A program made the translations under genes and the position numbers. The notes beneath the pieces were generated by a model, which did not search any database, was not told where the DNA came from, and worked only from the letters and a program-made list of their open reading frames with translations. Below, in pieces: positions 11,175 through 23,639 of a stretch of 64,000 bases of DNA; positions within the stretch are counted from its first letter, which is position 1; the number at the start of each line of letters is the position of its first letter. Source of the stretch: Anolis sagrei (Eukaryota > Chordata > Lepidosauria > Squamata > Anolidae); assembly GCF_037176765.1 (NCBI RefSeq), contig NC_090034.1, positions 26,481,375 to 26,545,374 on the forward strand, read 5' to 3'.

Positions 11175-11180
11175 AATAAA
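11175..11180 (+). terminator. ANTKMT: ANTKMT poly(A) signal
   Basis: AATAAA lies 227 bp after the ANTKMT stop codon, the first canonical signal downstream and a reasonable distance for a short 3' UTR. Confidence 0.65.
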
Positions 11181-11202
11181 CAATTTTTGAAAATATAAAT
11201 GG

Positions 11203-11285
11203 AAGATTTTCACAAGATACGTTGTGTCCCCATCCATTGTATTATTTACAATTTATGTATGTATCTGTATCTCTTATAAGGGGTT
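11203..11285. repeat. Second copy of the short dispersed repeat
   Basis: Matches 8565-8648 in ANTKMT intron 1 (GGAAGATTTTCACAAGATAC ... CTCTTATAAGGGG). It sits between the converging 3' ends of ANTKMT and CCDC78. Confidence 0.7.
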
Positions 11286-11491
11286 AATTTAACGTCTGGT
11301 TTGCTGGAGAAATTGAATTACAGTGTCACAAAATGAAGCATGCATAAGAAGTCTGTCATCAACTTATGAAATGTTCGAAAAGCTCTGCATCAGAATCTCC
11401 TTACTAACTAAATGCTGTCTTGTTCCCTTCAAGTGGCCATTCCAAGTATTACAGCTTTTACATTTTAAGGGGGAAAAAAGAAGAAGCAAAC

Positions 11492-11497
11492 TTTAAT
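11492..11497 (-). terminator. CCDC78: Candidate CCDC78 poly(A) signal
   Basis: TTTAAT on plus is ATTAAA on minus, 367 bp past the CCDC78 stop. It is the best signal seen before the ANTKMT 3' end; the two signals are about 310 bp apart. Confidence 0.4.
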
Positions 11498-11549
11498 GCA
11501 GCACAAGGCAGCCAGCAGTGGGATTCACTTAACTTTTCATAGTCTGGCC

Positions 11550-11683
11550 CAGGCATGGGCAAACTTCGTCCCCACAGATGTTTTGCACTTCAATTCCCAT
11601 TATTCCTAACAGCCTACCAGCTGTTAGGAATTGTAGGTGTTGAAGTCCAGAACACGTGGAGGGCCAAAATTTGCCCATGACTG
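11550..11683. mobile_element. Palindromic hAT-type hairpin MITE in the CCDC78 3' UTR
   Basis: The left arm CAGGCATGGGCAAACTTCGT and the right arm ending TTGCCCATGACTG are inverted copies across ~134 bp. If the ATTAAA at 11492 is used, this hairpin lies inside the CCDC78 3' UTR. Same family as 20408, 38774, 41877 and 49996. Confidence 0.75.
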
Positions 11684-11863
11684 TTCTAACCTATCTCACT
11701 GGTTTGTGAGAAATATCTTTTTGCACTGCTCTGAGTGAACTCTGCTTCCTGGAATCTTTCTGAGGGACAGAAATGTACTAAATGTCCAGTTTGCTGTTTG
11801 GACCAAGATGCCCATCCTTTTGAGGATGCTACACTTTCATCATAGTTCATGGTGACATAGAGA

Positions 11864-14800
11864 TTATGTTTCATTGTTGACATTCCTCTTGGGTTTTGAA
11901 GCCTTGGGGGCGTTGTAAGCCCTGCCGCTAGATGCCCGGAGGCCATCTGTGCCTAGAAGTTTCCTGAGCCGCAAGATCTCTTCCTTGTACCTACGGAAGA
12001 AGCAAAACAAATGTACTGTCAGCCCAGTGTTGTGGCACTAAACCTTCCTTAGGCTCACTTATCCTTGGCGCTCAGGTGGCAAGAATCAAATACGTCTACT
12101 TCAGAGGAGCAAATTATGTGGCCTTCCAGATATTACTTGAGAGCCAGGAGGACATGGTGGATTAAGTGTTGCTCTAGGAGACTTGGGTTGGTCAATCAGG
12201 GAGGCTCACTGGTTGATGATAATAATAATGATGGTGATAATAAATAAAACTATATTTGTATCCCTCCATCATCTCCCCGAAGGGACTCAGGGCGGCTCAC
12301 TCAATAGTGCAACAACACACAGAATAAAGCGAGGTACATGAACATATAAATCCACAACAAGGTAAATTTACATCACAGTTTACATAAAACAACATATAAA
12401 ACCCCTACTGATTTAAAAAATTCAGTAAAACGCAGCAAAGGCTGCTGATATAAGTCCCATAAAGTGCTAATGTGAAACAATCACTAGGTCCTTGAGTTTA
12501 ATAATTAAGGTGCAAATCCTGGTCAAAGGCTTGTTTAAAAAGCCATGATTTCAGATGTGTCTGGAAAACTTGGAGAGAGGGAGCTAGCCTGATCTCTCTA
12601 GGGAGGGCATGCCAAAGCTGGGAGGCCACCACCAAGAAGACCCTCTCTCATCCCCACCAACCACGCTTGAGATGGAGGTGGGACCGAGAGGAGGGCCTTC
12701 TCAGCAGATCTTAGCACTCGTGCTGGCTCACAGAAGGTGATACAGTTTCAAAGATAGGTTGGACCCAAGCCTACAGGGCTTTGAAGGTAATAACCTGCAC
12801 TTGGAATTGGGACCAGAAAGTGTCAGCAATCAGTGGAGCTGCTTTAATAAGGGTGTGGTATGCTCCCTATAACCAGACCCAGTTAGTAATCTAGCTACCC
12901 ACCTTTGCACTAACTGCAGTCTCAGGATCATCTTCAAAGGCAGCCCCATGTGGAGTGCATTGCAGTAGTCCATTCTAGATGTAACTAAGATATGGACCAC
13001 TGTGGCCAAGTCAGGCTTTTTGAGGTATGGTCACAGATGGCGCACAAGCTTTAAATGCCATCCAGCCACGGCCGATACCTGAGCCTCAAGCATCAGGTCT
13101 GAATCCAGGAGGACCCCCAGACTGCGGACGTGTGTCCTCAGGGGACGTGTGTCCTCAGGGGGCGTGTAACCCCATTGAGCACAGGTTGCCACCCTAGACC
13201 CCGATCGGCCTCACGACTAACCAGGAGGACTTCTGTCTTGTCTGGATTAAGCCTCAGCTTGTTGGCCCTCATCCAGTCCATCACAGCTGCCAGGCATCGG
13301 TCCAGGATCCCGGGAGTTTCCTTGGATTTAAGTTGAAATTAGTAAAAGAGTTGTGTGTCATCTGCATAGGGATGACACCCAACTCTAAAACTCTGGATGA
13401 CCTTGCCCAGCGGTTTCATGTAGATGTTGAAGAGCATGAGGGAAAGAATCAAACCTTGCAGGACCCCACAGATAAGTGGCCAGGGGTCCGAGCCGGTGTC
13501 ACCCAGTATCACCATTATGATCCTCCAGGAAGGATCAACATTCACAGCATTTTAAAAGTTGGTTGAAATTTTCAGGCAGTGTTTTTGCTCCAAACCATAC
13601 AAAAAGTCTCCCGGAGTATGAAAACATCTAAAGTGAGCCAAAATACAAAGCAGCAGGAAGTCAGGCATGACATTGTGTGATAAGTACTGCCAGAGACAGT
13701 ATTATCTTGCGGAAATTCCACTTTGCCATCCTCATGTGATAAAAGTCCTCTAAGTATCATAACTTTTTTAAAAATGCACACAGGGCTCTTTAAATATATG
13801 ACAGCATTATCTCAATGTCAGAGATCCAGCAGACAAGCTAAACATCAGCCTCACCTCCCCAGATGCTTATCCACATAGTCCTGCAGTTCAGCCACCTGTT
13901 CTTCTGCCACCATGGCCCGTGTCAACAACTGGCTCCTCTCCTTTTCCAAGTCCTCCTGTGGTTGTAAAGAGGCAAGAAGAGCTTGATTGACCAACTGGTT
14001 GATATGGAAAGCCTGCATTCTTCTCCTTGTGGGCCTTCAAAGTGTCCCGTAAATGTCCAAAACTAAGACTTCAGAACTCTTGTGTAGGAATCCGCTTGCC
14101 AGAAGGAATATGCACAAAACACCCTGCTACTACGAGTTCCCTCAGCACTGCCATGTTCTTGGAGAGCTTTACCTGAGTGCGGTGAGTGAATTCTCGCAGC
14201 TGCTTCCTGAGCTGCTCCCAGCCTGCCTCATCCATGGTGCTGAGAAATAAAAAGGAAGAGGAAAATGGTACTGAGAAGAGTCACAGGTGATCCCTTATGG
14301 CAGAGATGAGACCAGCCCCCACCCCCACCCGCAAAGCAGTGTTAGAAAAAAATCTCTGACACAGGCACAGGAAGCCAATAGGGCAAACCAGTCATTTTGG
14401 AATCAATAGAGAGGAGGTTCTTTGGGGATTCTGTTCCATAAAGCTTGCTAACATGAGTATCCCATTTGTTGTTGTTTATTCGTTCAGTCGCTTCTGACTT
14501 CGTGACCTCATGGACCATCCCACGCCAGAGCTCCCTGTCAGCCGTCACTGCACCCAGCTCCTTCAGAGTCAAGCCAGTCACTTCAAGGATGCCATCCATC
14601 CATCTTGCCCTTGGTCGGCCCCTCTTCCTTTTTCCTTCCATTTCCCCCAGCATCATCGTCTTCTCTAAGCTTTCCAGTCTTCTCATTATGTGGCCAAATA
14701 CTTCAACTTTGCCTCTAATATCCTTCCCTCCAATGAGCAGTTGGGCTTTATTTCCTGAAGTATGGACTGGTTGGATCTTGTGGTCCAACGTCCTCTCAGA

Positions 14801-17800
14801 ATTTTCCTCCATCACCACAGCTGAAAAGCATCTATCTTTCTTCGCTCAGCCTTCCTTATGTTCCAGCTCTCACATCCGTAGGTTACTATGGGGAATACCA
14901 TTGCTTTAACTATGTGAATCTTCGTTGCCAGTGTGATGTCTCTACTCTTCACTATTTTATCGATTTTGGACATTGCTCTCCTCCCAAGAAGTAAACGTCT
15001 TCTGATTTCCTGGCTGCAGTATGCGTCTGCAGTAATCTTTGTGTCTAGAAATACAAAGTCTGTCACTGCTTCCACGTTTTCTCCCTCTATTTGCCAGTTA
15101 TCAATCAGTCCATATTTATTTATTTATTTATTTCATGCACCTTTACCCCGCCCTTCTCCCCCTGAAGGGGACTCATTGGTGTGATGGAACCAGTCTGACT
15201 GTGTACCAGTAAAAAATATATCCTAAAACCATTTCTCTTTCTTTTCCATCACAGCTAGCGCTCATTATTTCCATTGCATGCTACCATGTGTATCCCCCCC
15301 CCCCCCCGTTTTATGCATGCCTTATAAGATAATCTCATGGAAGTTAAAATGTCAAGAGAAGTGGTGTCCTTATTTATTTATTTAAGTGTCTGTCGGAAGT
15401 AATTTATTAGAGCTTGTCGGGCACCTTTACATTCTAGATCAATAGTTTTCAACCTGTGGGTGCCCAGATGTTTTGGCCTTCAACTCCCAGAAATCCTAAC
15501 AGTTGGTAAACTGGCTGAGATTTCTGGGAGTTGTAGGCCAAAACACCTGGGGACCCACAGGTTGAGAACCACTGTGCTAGATCAAACCATCTGTTGATTA
15601 CTGCTCTATTAGCATTGAATTGTTTGTTGCAGACCAGTTTGGCTCTGAGGTTTTGAATTATGGTCTGAGAAGCAAGTAAAATGTCTAGACAAGAATCTAA
15701 AATATCTTGATGACGAGATTTCGAATCAATGCTTTTGAACACTACTCTAGAAATCTCTAGGTTCTCGAATATGATTTGGAAGAAATCGGTCAAACGCTGG
15801 AAAAGCTAGCTATTCCTAGAGAGAGAAAATAGCGATTTTACTATTTTTCCCTATTGTGGGGGTCCTATGCCCCTAACCCAGTGAATGTAGAAGGCTGACT
15901 ATACTGATCTGGATGAAGCAGTCTTTACATATTTTTGGGTCCCTCGGCTTCAGGGCAACATTGCTGTGCTACCTTCTTGCAAGGTAAGTCTTTGTGAATG
16001 TATACAAACCACACCAGGAGCCCCCTATTTTTGCACCAATGAAGTATTTGCTGAAATAGCAGACTTCATCGGTGAGAAATGTTGCTGGTATGAGACCCTG
16101 GACTGTCAATTCATGCATTTGGGGGGCAGGGGAATACGTGTATTGTACTTATGGGCAAATCCACTTATTTCACTGCGGTGGCTTAAGCCGTGAGGAGAGG
16201 TGATCTGATTGTGAGGAAATATGCAGGCCAGCCGTGGGAAAGTTCCCCAGTCTGTCCGGGGACTGCATGAGCAAAATATAGGTCACATTTGATGTCTGGG
16301 GGAATTCTTCCGACTGTATAGAAAGGATGGTATGAACTGAGGAATGCATTGTGCTCCCTTTGGCATGCCTTTGGAGAGGGCCGGCTTGCCCTCTAGCGGG
16401 CATCCGAGGCACAGAAGGGAGAAAGATCCCCTGGCTCCATATTCCAGCAGTCCCAGCTCACTATAGGATGAATCATTTTCAAGGGAGATGGGTGGGCATT
16501 TCAGCTCGAGGCATGCATATTGATGGTAGGAATGGTGTCAGTTAATATGATGGCAATGGAGATGTGGAGCACATAGGCTTGTCACTTTGGTTTGTGTTGT
16601 TGTCAGACTGCTCTCAGCCATCTTCACCAACCTGCAGCCAAACTTCGTAATTACAACCATGATGAACTTCCCTAAAGATCCAGCTCAGGCTCCCGATAGT
16701 AATAATGACAATATACTTTATTTATATTTCACTTTATCTCCTCAAAAGGTTGGCAGTTTGAATCCAGGGAGCAGGGTGAGCTCCTGCTGTTAGGCCCAGC
16801 TTCTGCCAACCTAGCAGTTCAAAAACACGCAAGTGTGAGTAGAGCAATAGGTACCACTTCTGCTGGAAGGGAATGGCACTCCATATAGTTATGCTGGCCA
16901 CATGGCCTTGGAGGTGTCTAGGACAATGAAAGCTCAGCTTAGAAATCGAGATGAGCACCAGCCCCCAGAGTCGGACACAACTAAACTTAATGTCAAGAGA
17001 AACGTTTACCTTTACCTATATTCTCCTCTATCTCCCCGAGGGGACTCAGGGTGCATTACAGAACTCATATATGGCCAACATTCAATGCCGTTATACAATT
17101 GACAAGGACAGACAATACATAAACAGAGGTATAGGCTTTTCCTATCTTTGGCATCTGGAGGCCATGGTCACAGGGAGGTGCTGTCGCTTCATCTTCCATG
17201 CTGAGGAGCTTTTGTTGTCCATAAATGTTCTCCCAATCGAATCACTGGAATGTCCTTATGGTCGCCTTTTATTCCCTCCCCACTTAAAGCGGTACCTATT
17301 TATCTACTCTCATTGCTGTTTTTGATCTGCTAGGTGAGCAGAAGCTGGGCTGACAGTAGGAGCTCACCTCAACCCGGGCTTGAACTGTCAACCTTTCAAT
17401 GGGTAAGATTTTCTGCAGCTGGTGGTTAACCCGCTGTGCTAAAGCTTGGCACAAATACCCAATATTACCTCTAAACTCAATCTAGAGAGCCACAATAACA
17501 TATCATTGGATTATGACTCAGGAGGCCAGAGTTCAAATCCCAGCCCAGCCAAGGAAACGCCGTGGGAAAATCACTTCTAGCAGACTGTCTCTGGACCAAT
17601 CTTGCCAAGAAAACTCCATAAGGGGCCCCATTATGGTAGCCATAAGTTGTAAAGGACTCGAGTCTGGTCTCTTTCATACTGCCCAATTATAAAAGTTCAA
17701 TCCCACTTTAACAGCCGTAGCTGCACCCGATGAAATCCTGGGATATGTAGTTTGGTGAACCAAATAGAATCTTCTAAGTGCCATCGACTGAGCTATACCA

Positions 17801-20800
17801 TCAGAACTCCTTTGCAGAAAACGCTAAATACCTCACCAAAGTACAAATCCTAGGATTCCATAAGTTGGAGCTACAGCCATTAAAGCGGCATCAAATTTCT
17901 GTACCAGTGTACTGTGAAAGATTGGAGTCCTCTATTCTTTCGTATTACTCCTTCAAAGTGGTGGAAATAAATGCTGTTTCATAACTGCCTCGAACTGCAG
18001 TCCTACGCTGCATAGAACTGACCATCCCTGTGCTGACTGTATAAATATAGTTTCAAACTGCATTCAATGGTTGTGTAGATGAAGCCACAGAAAACGTTTC
18101 TGGTACCTGTGTCTGACTCCATAAAAAGGAGAACTGGTACTCACTGTGCAGGTGTTGTCCTGGGACCAGCGTTTTCACTCAGCTTTACCTGCAAAGCAAG
18201 TGAAAAAGTAAGAAGGGCTGTTTTGATCCAATATTCACCATTGAACCTATTTGCAAGTATACATTTAAAATGACAGAATTTGTAAACCATAATGGAAAAA
18301 ACACACTTTGAAACCATTTCCAACTTGTAATATATCATATGGGACTTAATGTTATTGGATGCAACATTTTATATATAGGCCAGGCATGGACAAACTTGGG
18401 TCCTCCGGATGTTTTGGACTCCAACTCCATTCCTAACAGCCCCAGGCCCCTTCCTTTTCCCCCTCAGCTGCTTAAGGTCCTTGGTACCTATCAAAAAGAA
18501 GAGAAAACTCCAGTATATTACCCCCCACTTTTCAAACTATCTGTTTTCAAACAGTAGTGATGGCCCCAGGGATGGTAAGGCGATGGTCCAGCTTGGCCAA
18601 AATAATCTCAGGCTGAGAGGACCATGTAGACTCCACATCACTGCATCGCTCGGGGATGGAGCGTGTGGTCCCTTTCAAGGCCAGTCCACAGTAAGTGACT
18701 GGTGTAGATGAGAACTATGGTGGTTCATCAAGACATTCTCTAATCTACTGTATTTACTCAAGTCTAACACCTTCTTTTGAATAAATTACCTTTCCATGTG
18801 CCTTCTCAGGCAATCCCTCATAACCTGAGGATGATGGTCCTCCAAGTGTAGTGTCTTGGCAGAGATCTGTAGGCAATTGTGGAGCCCTATTCTTGATCCG
18901 CATGTTCTCCCGCCGTAAGAACATCAGTTTCCAGGTGGAAGGTGGTCCTGGGCAGGGTTGGCTTGACACGCCTTTCTCTTGGCACATTTCTCTCTTTTGC
19001 CCTCCATTTGTGCCTCTTTGAATTCTGCAGCACTGCTGGTCACAGCTGACCTCCAGTTAGAGTGCTCAAGGGCCAGGGCTTCCCAGTTCTCTGTGTCTAT
19101 GCCACAGTTTTTAAGGTTGGCTTTAAGCCCATCTTTAAATCTCTTTTCCTGCCCACCAACATTATGTTTCCAGTTCTTGAGTTGGGAGTATAGTAACTGC
19201 TTTGGGAGACAGTGATCAGGCATTCGGACAACATGGCCAGTCCAGCAGAGTTGATGGTTTAGGAGCATTGCTTCAATGCTGGTGGTCTTTGCTTCTTCCA
19301 GCATGCTGACATTTGCCCTCCTGTCTTCCCAAGAGATTTGCAGGGTTTTTCAGAGGCAACACTGATGAAATCATTCCAGGAGTTGAATGTGACAACTGTA
19401 GAAAGTCCACATTTCACAGGTGTATAACAGGTTTGGGGGGACAATAGCTTTATAACTAAGCACTTTGGTACCCCTACAGTTGTCCCAGTCCTCAAACACT
19501 CTTTGCTTCATTCAGAAAATTCTGCACTCGCAGAGCTCAGGCGGTGTTGTATTTCATGTGCATTAGATTCATGTTATACAGCCACACCTTAGTGCTGAGC
19601 CAAAGCCAAAGGGGAAGCTGATTCAGGAGCTGCACCTGGAGCTCCTATTTGAGGAACATCATCTTTTATTTCACTGCAATGACTCAATGCTATGCCATCC
19701 TGGGATTTGCAGTTTGGTGAGGCATCAGCATTCTTTGGCAGAGAATACTCAAGGCCTTGCGAAACTGAATCCCCGTGACTCCATAGCACAGGAGCATCCA
19801 GTTTCCTTTCCATTGCAGGAAGCTTTGGTGCCCTAACACTTTTGTTTTTAAAGAAGGAATCCTAACCAGGCAGCAACATTAATGGCCATGTTACAAAAAG
19901 TGCACCTTATGCTGCAAATACGTCAGCAAATACTTTTCTGTGGGTTTCTTCAGCGTTTTGAAAATTGAGGTGTGTATTAGATTTGATGGCACATGAGATT
20001 CGAGCCAATATGGGTATGTCATCTGCGTCCCATCCTTTCTACTCAAAGAAAGTGAGATGGATCCTGGATGATCTACTGCCATCCAAGTAACAGAAACTAG
20101 CATCCAAGCAGGGTCACCTTCATCTGCAGTTCGTGGAGCTGGCCTTCCAGGCTTGCTTTGTCTTCCCGGAGCCGGTTCAGCTCTTGAGAGGTGTTGGTCA
20201 GCAACTCGGCATCAGTGATGCTGAAATTGTGTTCTGGCGGGCCAGGATCCAGGCTGTTGCTGCCCAGGGACCGGATCTGTTCGCGCTGCATCCTGCTACC
20301 AACAAGAAATAGTTATTGGTCAGGCTTGGAAAAAGATGGATTTATTGGAGTAACAGAGCATTTACAGTCATCTTGGAACCTTGCATTTGGCTGCTCAGTG
20401 TCTAAACCAGGTACGGGCAAACTTCGTCCCTCCAGGTGTTTTGGACTTCAGCTTCCACAATTCCCAGCAGCTGGTTGGCTGTTAGGAATTGTGGGAGTTG
20501 AAGTCTAAAACACCTGGAGGGACGAAGTTTGCCCATGCCTGGTCTAAACAAGCGAGACATTTCGTGCTCCTTGTTCTGTGCCTTCAAGCCATTTCCACCT
20601 TAAAGCAACACGATAGTAAACCTATTATGGATTTGTTTCTGAGGCTAAGAGTGTGTGACTTGTCCAAGGACATCGAATGGGCTTCCATGGCTGGGAAACC
20701 CTGTTCTCCACAATCATGGTCCAGTGCTCAACCCACGATTTATTATTTATTTATTTACAGTATTTATATTCCATCCTTCTCACCCCACAGGGGACTCAGG

Positions 20801-23601
20801 GCGGATTACAATGTACACATATATGGCAAACATTCAATTCCAAAGACACACAACAGATATAGACAGACTGTCAGAGGCTATTTAACTTTTCTGGCTGCCA
20901 GGGGAGCTGTTGCTTTCATCGTCCATCTGCGACACTGATGAAGTACTTCCGCATTTCCAGCATGCTTTGCTGGAGTGCTTTGCTGGAGTCTTTTTTATGG
21001 CCTCGTAAATTAGTTAAATTAGTCTCCCCACACATAGGTGGTACCTAATTTTCCTACTTGACAGATGCAACTGTCTTTCGGGTTGCAAAGGTTGACAACA
21101 AACTACACAATTGGTCAGAAGCTCACCCCGACCCGGGCTGGCTTTGAACTCATGACCTTTTGGTCAGATGTGATCTTAATGCAGCTGACACTCAGCCAAC
21201 TGCGCCACAGTCCACGATGCCATACTGGCCTCCTTTTCTGATCCTACCTGTATGCAACCAGCAGCCCCTCGTGTTTTTTGACCATGTTCTGCAGGCGTTT
21301 CTTATAGCCTCGAGCGGCTCCAGCCAGCTGCTCTTCCCGGGTCTTGTAGGATGCCCGGATGTCCTTCAGCATGCTGTCCACAAAGCGCTTCATGTGAGCA
21401 GGCTCTGAGGGTGCTTTGCCAGCCTTTGTTACAGCAGTAGCTGATTTGTTGTCCATGTATTCCTTGAAAAACACAGGGTTTGAGGAGGGCTGGGTTATTA
21501 GTAGTGGAACTTCAACCAATGCTTCAGGATCCTTGCTAGCTAGAAACCCCACACTGATGCTGTTGGCGATCCCTTTCTCAAACTTCTTGTACACTGATGC
21601 TGTCAAGAGGCAGAGAAATGCCTCGGTAGCCACAGATTGCCCACTTTTGTTCCAAATGCACACTCACCTTGGATTTCTAATAATAATAATAATCATCATC
21701 ATCATCTATATAAATAAAAATGTAATGTTCATTTGTGATACCATCAGAACTCAAAAACCACTGGGGGAATTGGCACCAAATTTGGACACAATACACCTAA
21801 CAACCCAACATATGTTCTCCACTACCCCCCCCCCAAAAAAAACACTTCCCCCCTCCCTTCCCCCACCCCCCTTAGAAAGACGTTCAACTGTAAGCCTTAG
21901 GGAGGGAGGGGGAGGGAAGGAGTGCACGTGCATGGCCAGCAGCGAGTGCGCATGCCCAGCAGGCTCCCATGGAGGCCCTCCCTTCAGGAGCTGGAGAAAA
22001 AGCCCTCATCCCCGCAGGCCTGCTACTCTGTCACTATCCTTTACATCAGGGGTCCTCAAACTATGGGGTGTGGAGAAGGGTGAGTCCCCCTCCCACCCCC
22101 CACCCCAGAAGTGCTTCCCCAGGCAGCAGCAGAGTGCAGAGGAGGCTGGGCTCCCTCCTCCTCTTCCAAGGAGTAAACTTGCAACTGAAGGAAAGGAGGG
22201 ATGGGGGGGGGCACATTAGGAGCTGAGGGGAAAGAACAAACAAACAGAGGTAAACAACACTTTAGATTTATTTTGTGCCTTCACTCTGCAGCAATGCCCT
22301 TCTTTTTTCGATTCTCCATGCTCCAACATGCTCTCTCTCTCTGTGCAGCATCCACCGGATTCCTGGCTATGGCTCTGCAGGCTTCCAGCCCCATGCTAAC
22401 TTTAAGTTTGTGTCACATGGCTCCTGGGGGGAGGGGAGCCAAGGATTACCCTGCCCACCACTCTCCAGGGCCAGCAAGAGTGACCAAAAGCTTTATTTAC
22501 TGCAGAGGAGGCTCCTGTTTGGAGGAGAAATTGTGAGAGGCAGGAGCCTGAGATTGGGGTCTGAGGCCTGCAAGAGGAGTAGTTTTGTGGGCAAAGATTC
22601 TTGGAATTGCTGGGTGCCTCTGAGCATGTGCAGAGTGATTCCTTGAGCTTTCCAAAGGTGATGGATTGATACAAAACACTCTGGGGATGATGGGAGATGC
22701 CTTTGAGAAAGGATGGGAGATGAAACTAGGGGGGGTGCATCTGCACTGGGAAATTAATGTGGTTCAGTAGCATTTTAACTTAGTTCAAGGCTGTGGATCC
22801 CGGGGAGTTGTAGTTTGACAAGGCCTTGGGCTGCTTCTACAATGAATGCAGTTCAGTACCACTTCCGCAGCTAAATAAATCATGGGATTTGTTGTCTTGA
22901 GCCTCCTTTGCCGAGGAGTATAGGAAACTGCAAATCCCAGGATTTTGTAGCAGTCAAACTACATTAATTCTACAGTGTAGATCAGGCATGAGCAAACTTT
23001 GGCCCTCCTGGTGTTTTGGACTTCAAATGTAGGAGTTATTTATTTATTTATTTATTTCATATCCTATTTTTTCTCTCCGTACAGAGACTCAAAGCGGCTC
23101 ACAATTAAAAACATTATAATACAACTTAAAATATAAAATATACAATAATAAAACAGTATTGTCATTATATATTATATGTAGTATTATAATTAATATTTTA
23201 GTATTGCTGGGTGTCTTCCTTGCTATCTTTTTGTAGACAAGTGAAGATCCTTTTCTTTCATCAGGTCTTTGAAGGATGATTGCACAGGAAAAAGGCCTTT
23301 CATGTACTGTGTTTTCAGTAGGGTCCATTTGTTTGAGGTGGTCTCTCCCTCGAGTTGTAAGCCACAGTCTTTCAACCTCCACAATAATGATTTAATCAGA
23401 GTTGGACAGTCTTATCTTAAATTACAGCTCTATGCAAATATTCAAAAACATTGAAACTATTGCTATCAAATTACCTCTATTTCATTTTTATTTTTGAAAC
23501 AAGCTTGGCTACCTCATTTTACATCTGTCCCTTCTGTCTATTCCTTCAACTAGAATTCTTCTGTTTTCTGAGGGCCACAGCAACGCGTGGCAGGGTATAG
23601 C

Positions 23602-23639
<38 letters not shown>

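Noticed and set aside
19589-19813. Possible extra CCDC78 exon on minus
   Set aside because: The sequence is a palindromic MITE, and exons 12 and 13 join in phase without it.
21463-21603. 5' extension of CCDC78 exon 11 to an acceptor at 21604 (CTCTGCCTCTTGACAG)
   Set aside because: That acceptor gives the wrong phase after exon 10. The acceptor at 21463 (TGTTTTTCAAG) keeps phase 0 and matches the human protein.
21416-22219. 267-codon plus-strand ORF
   Set aside because: It overlaps the antisense of CCDC78 exon 11, an (AAT)n tract and the Helitron 1 start. No recognisable protein.
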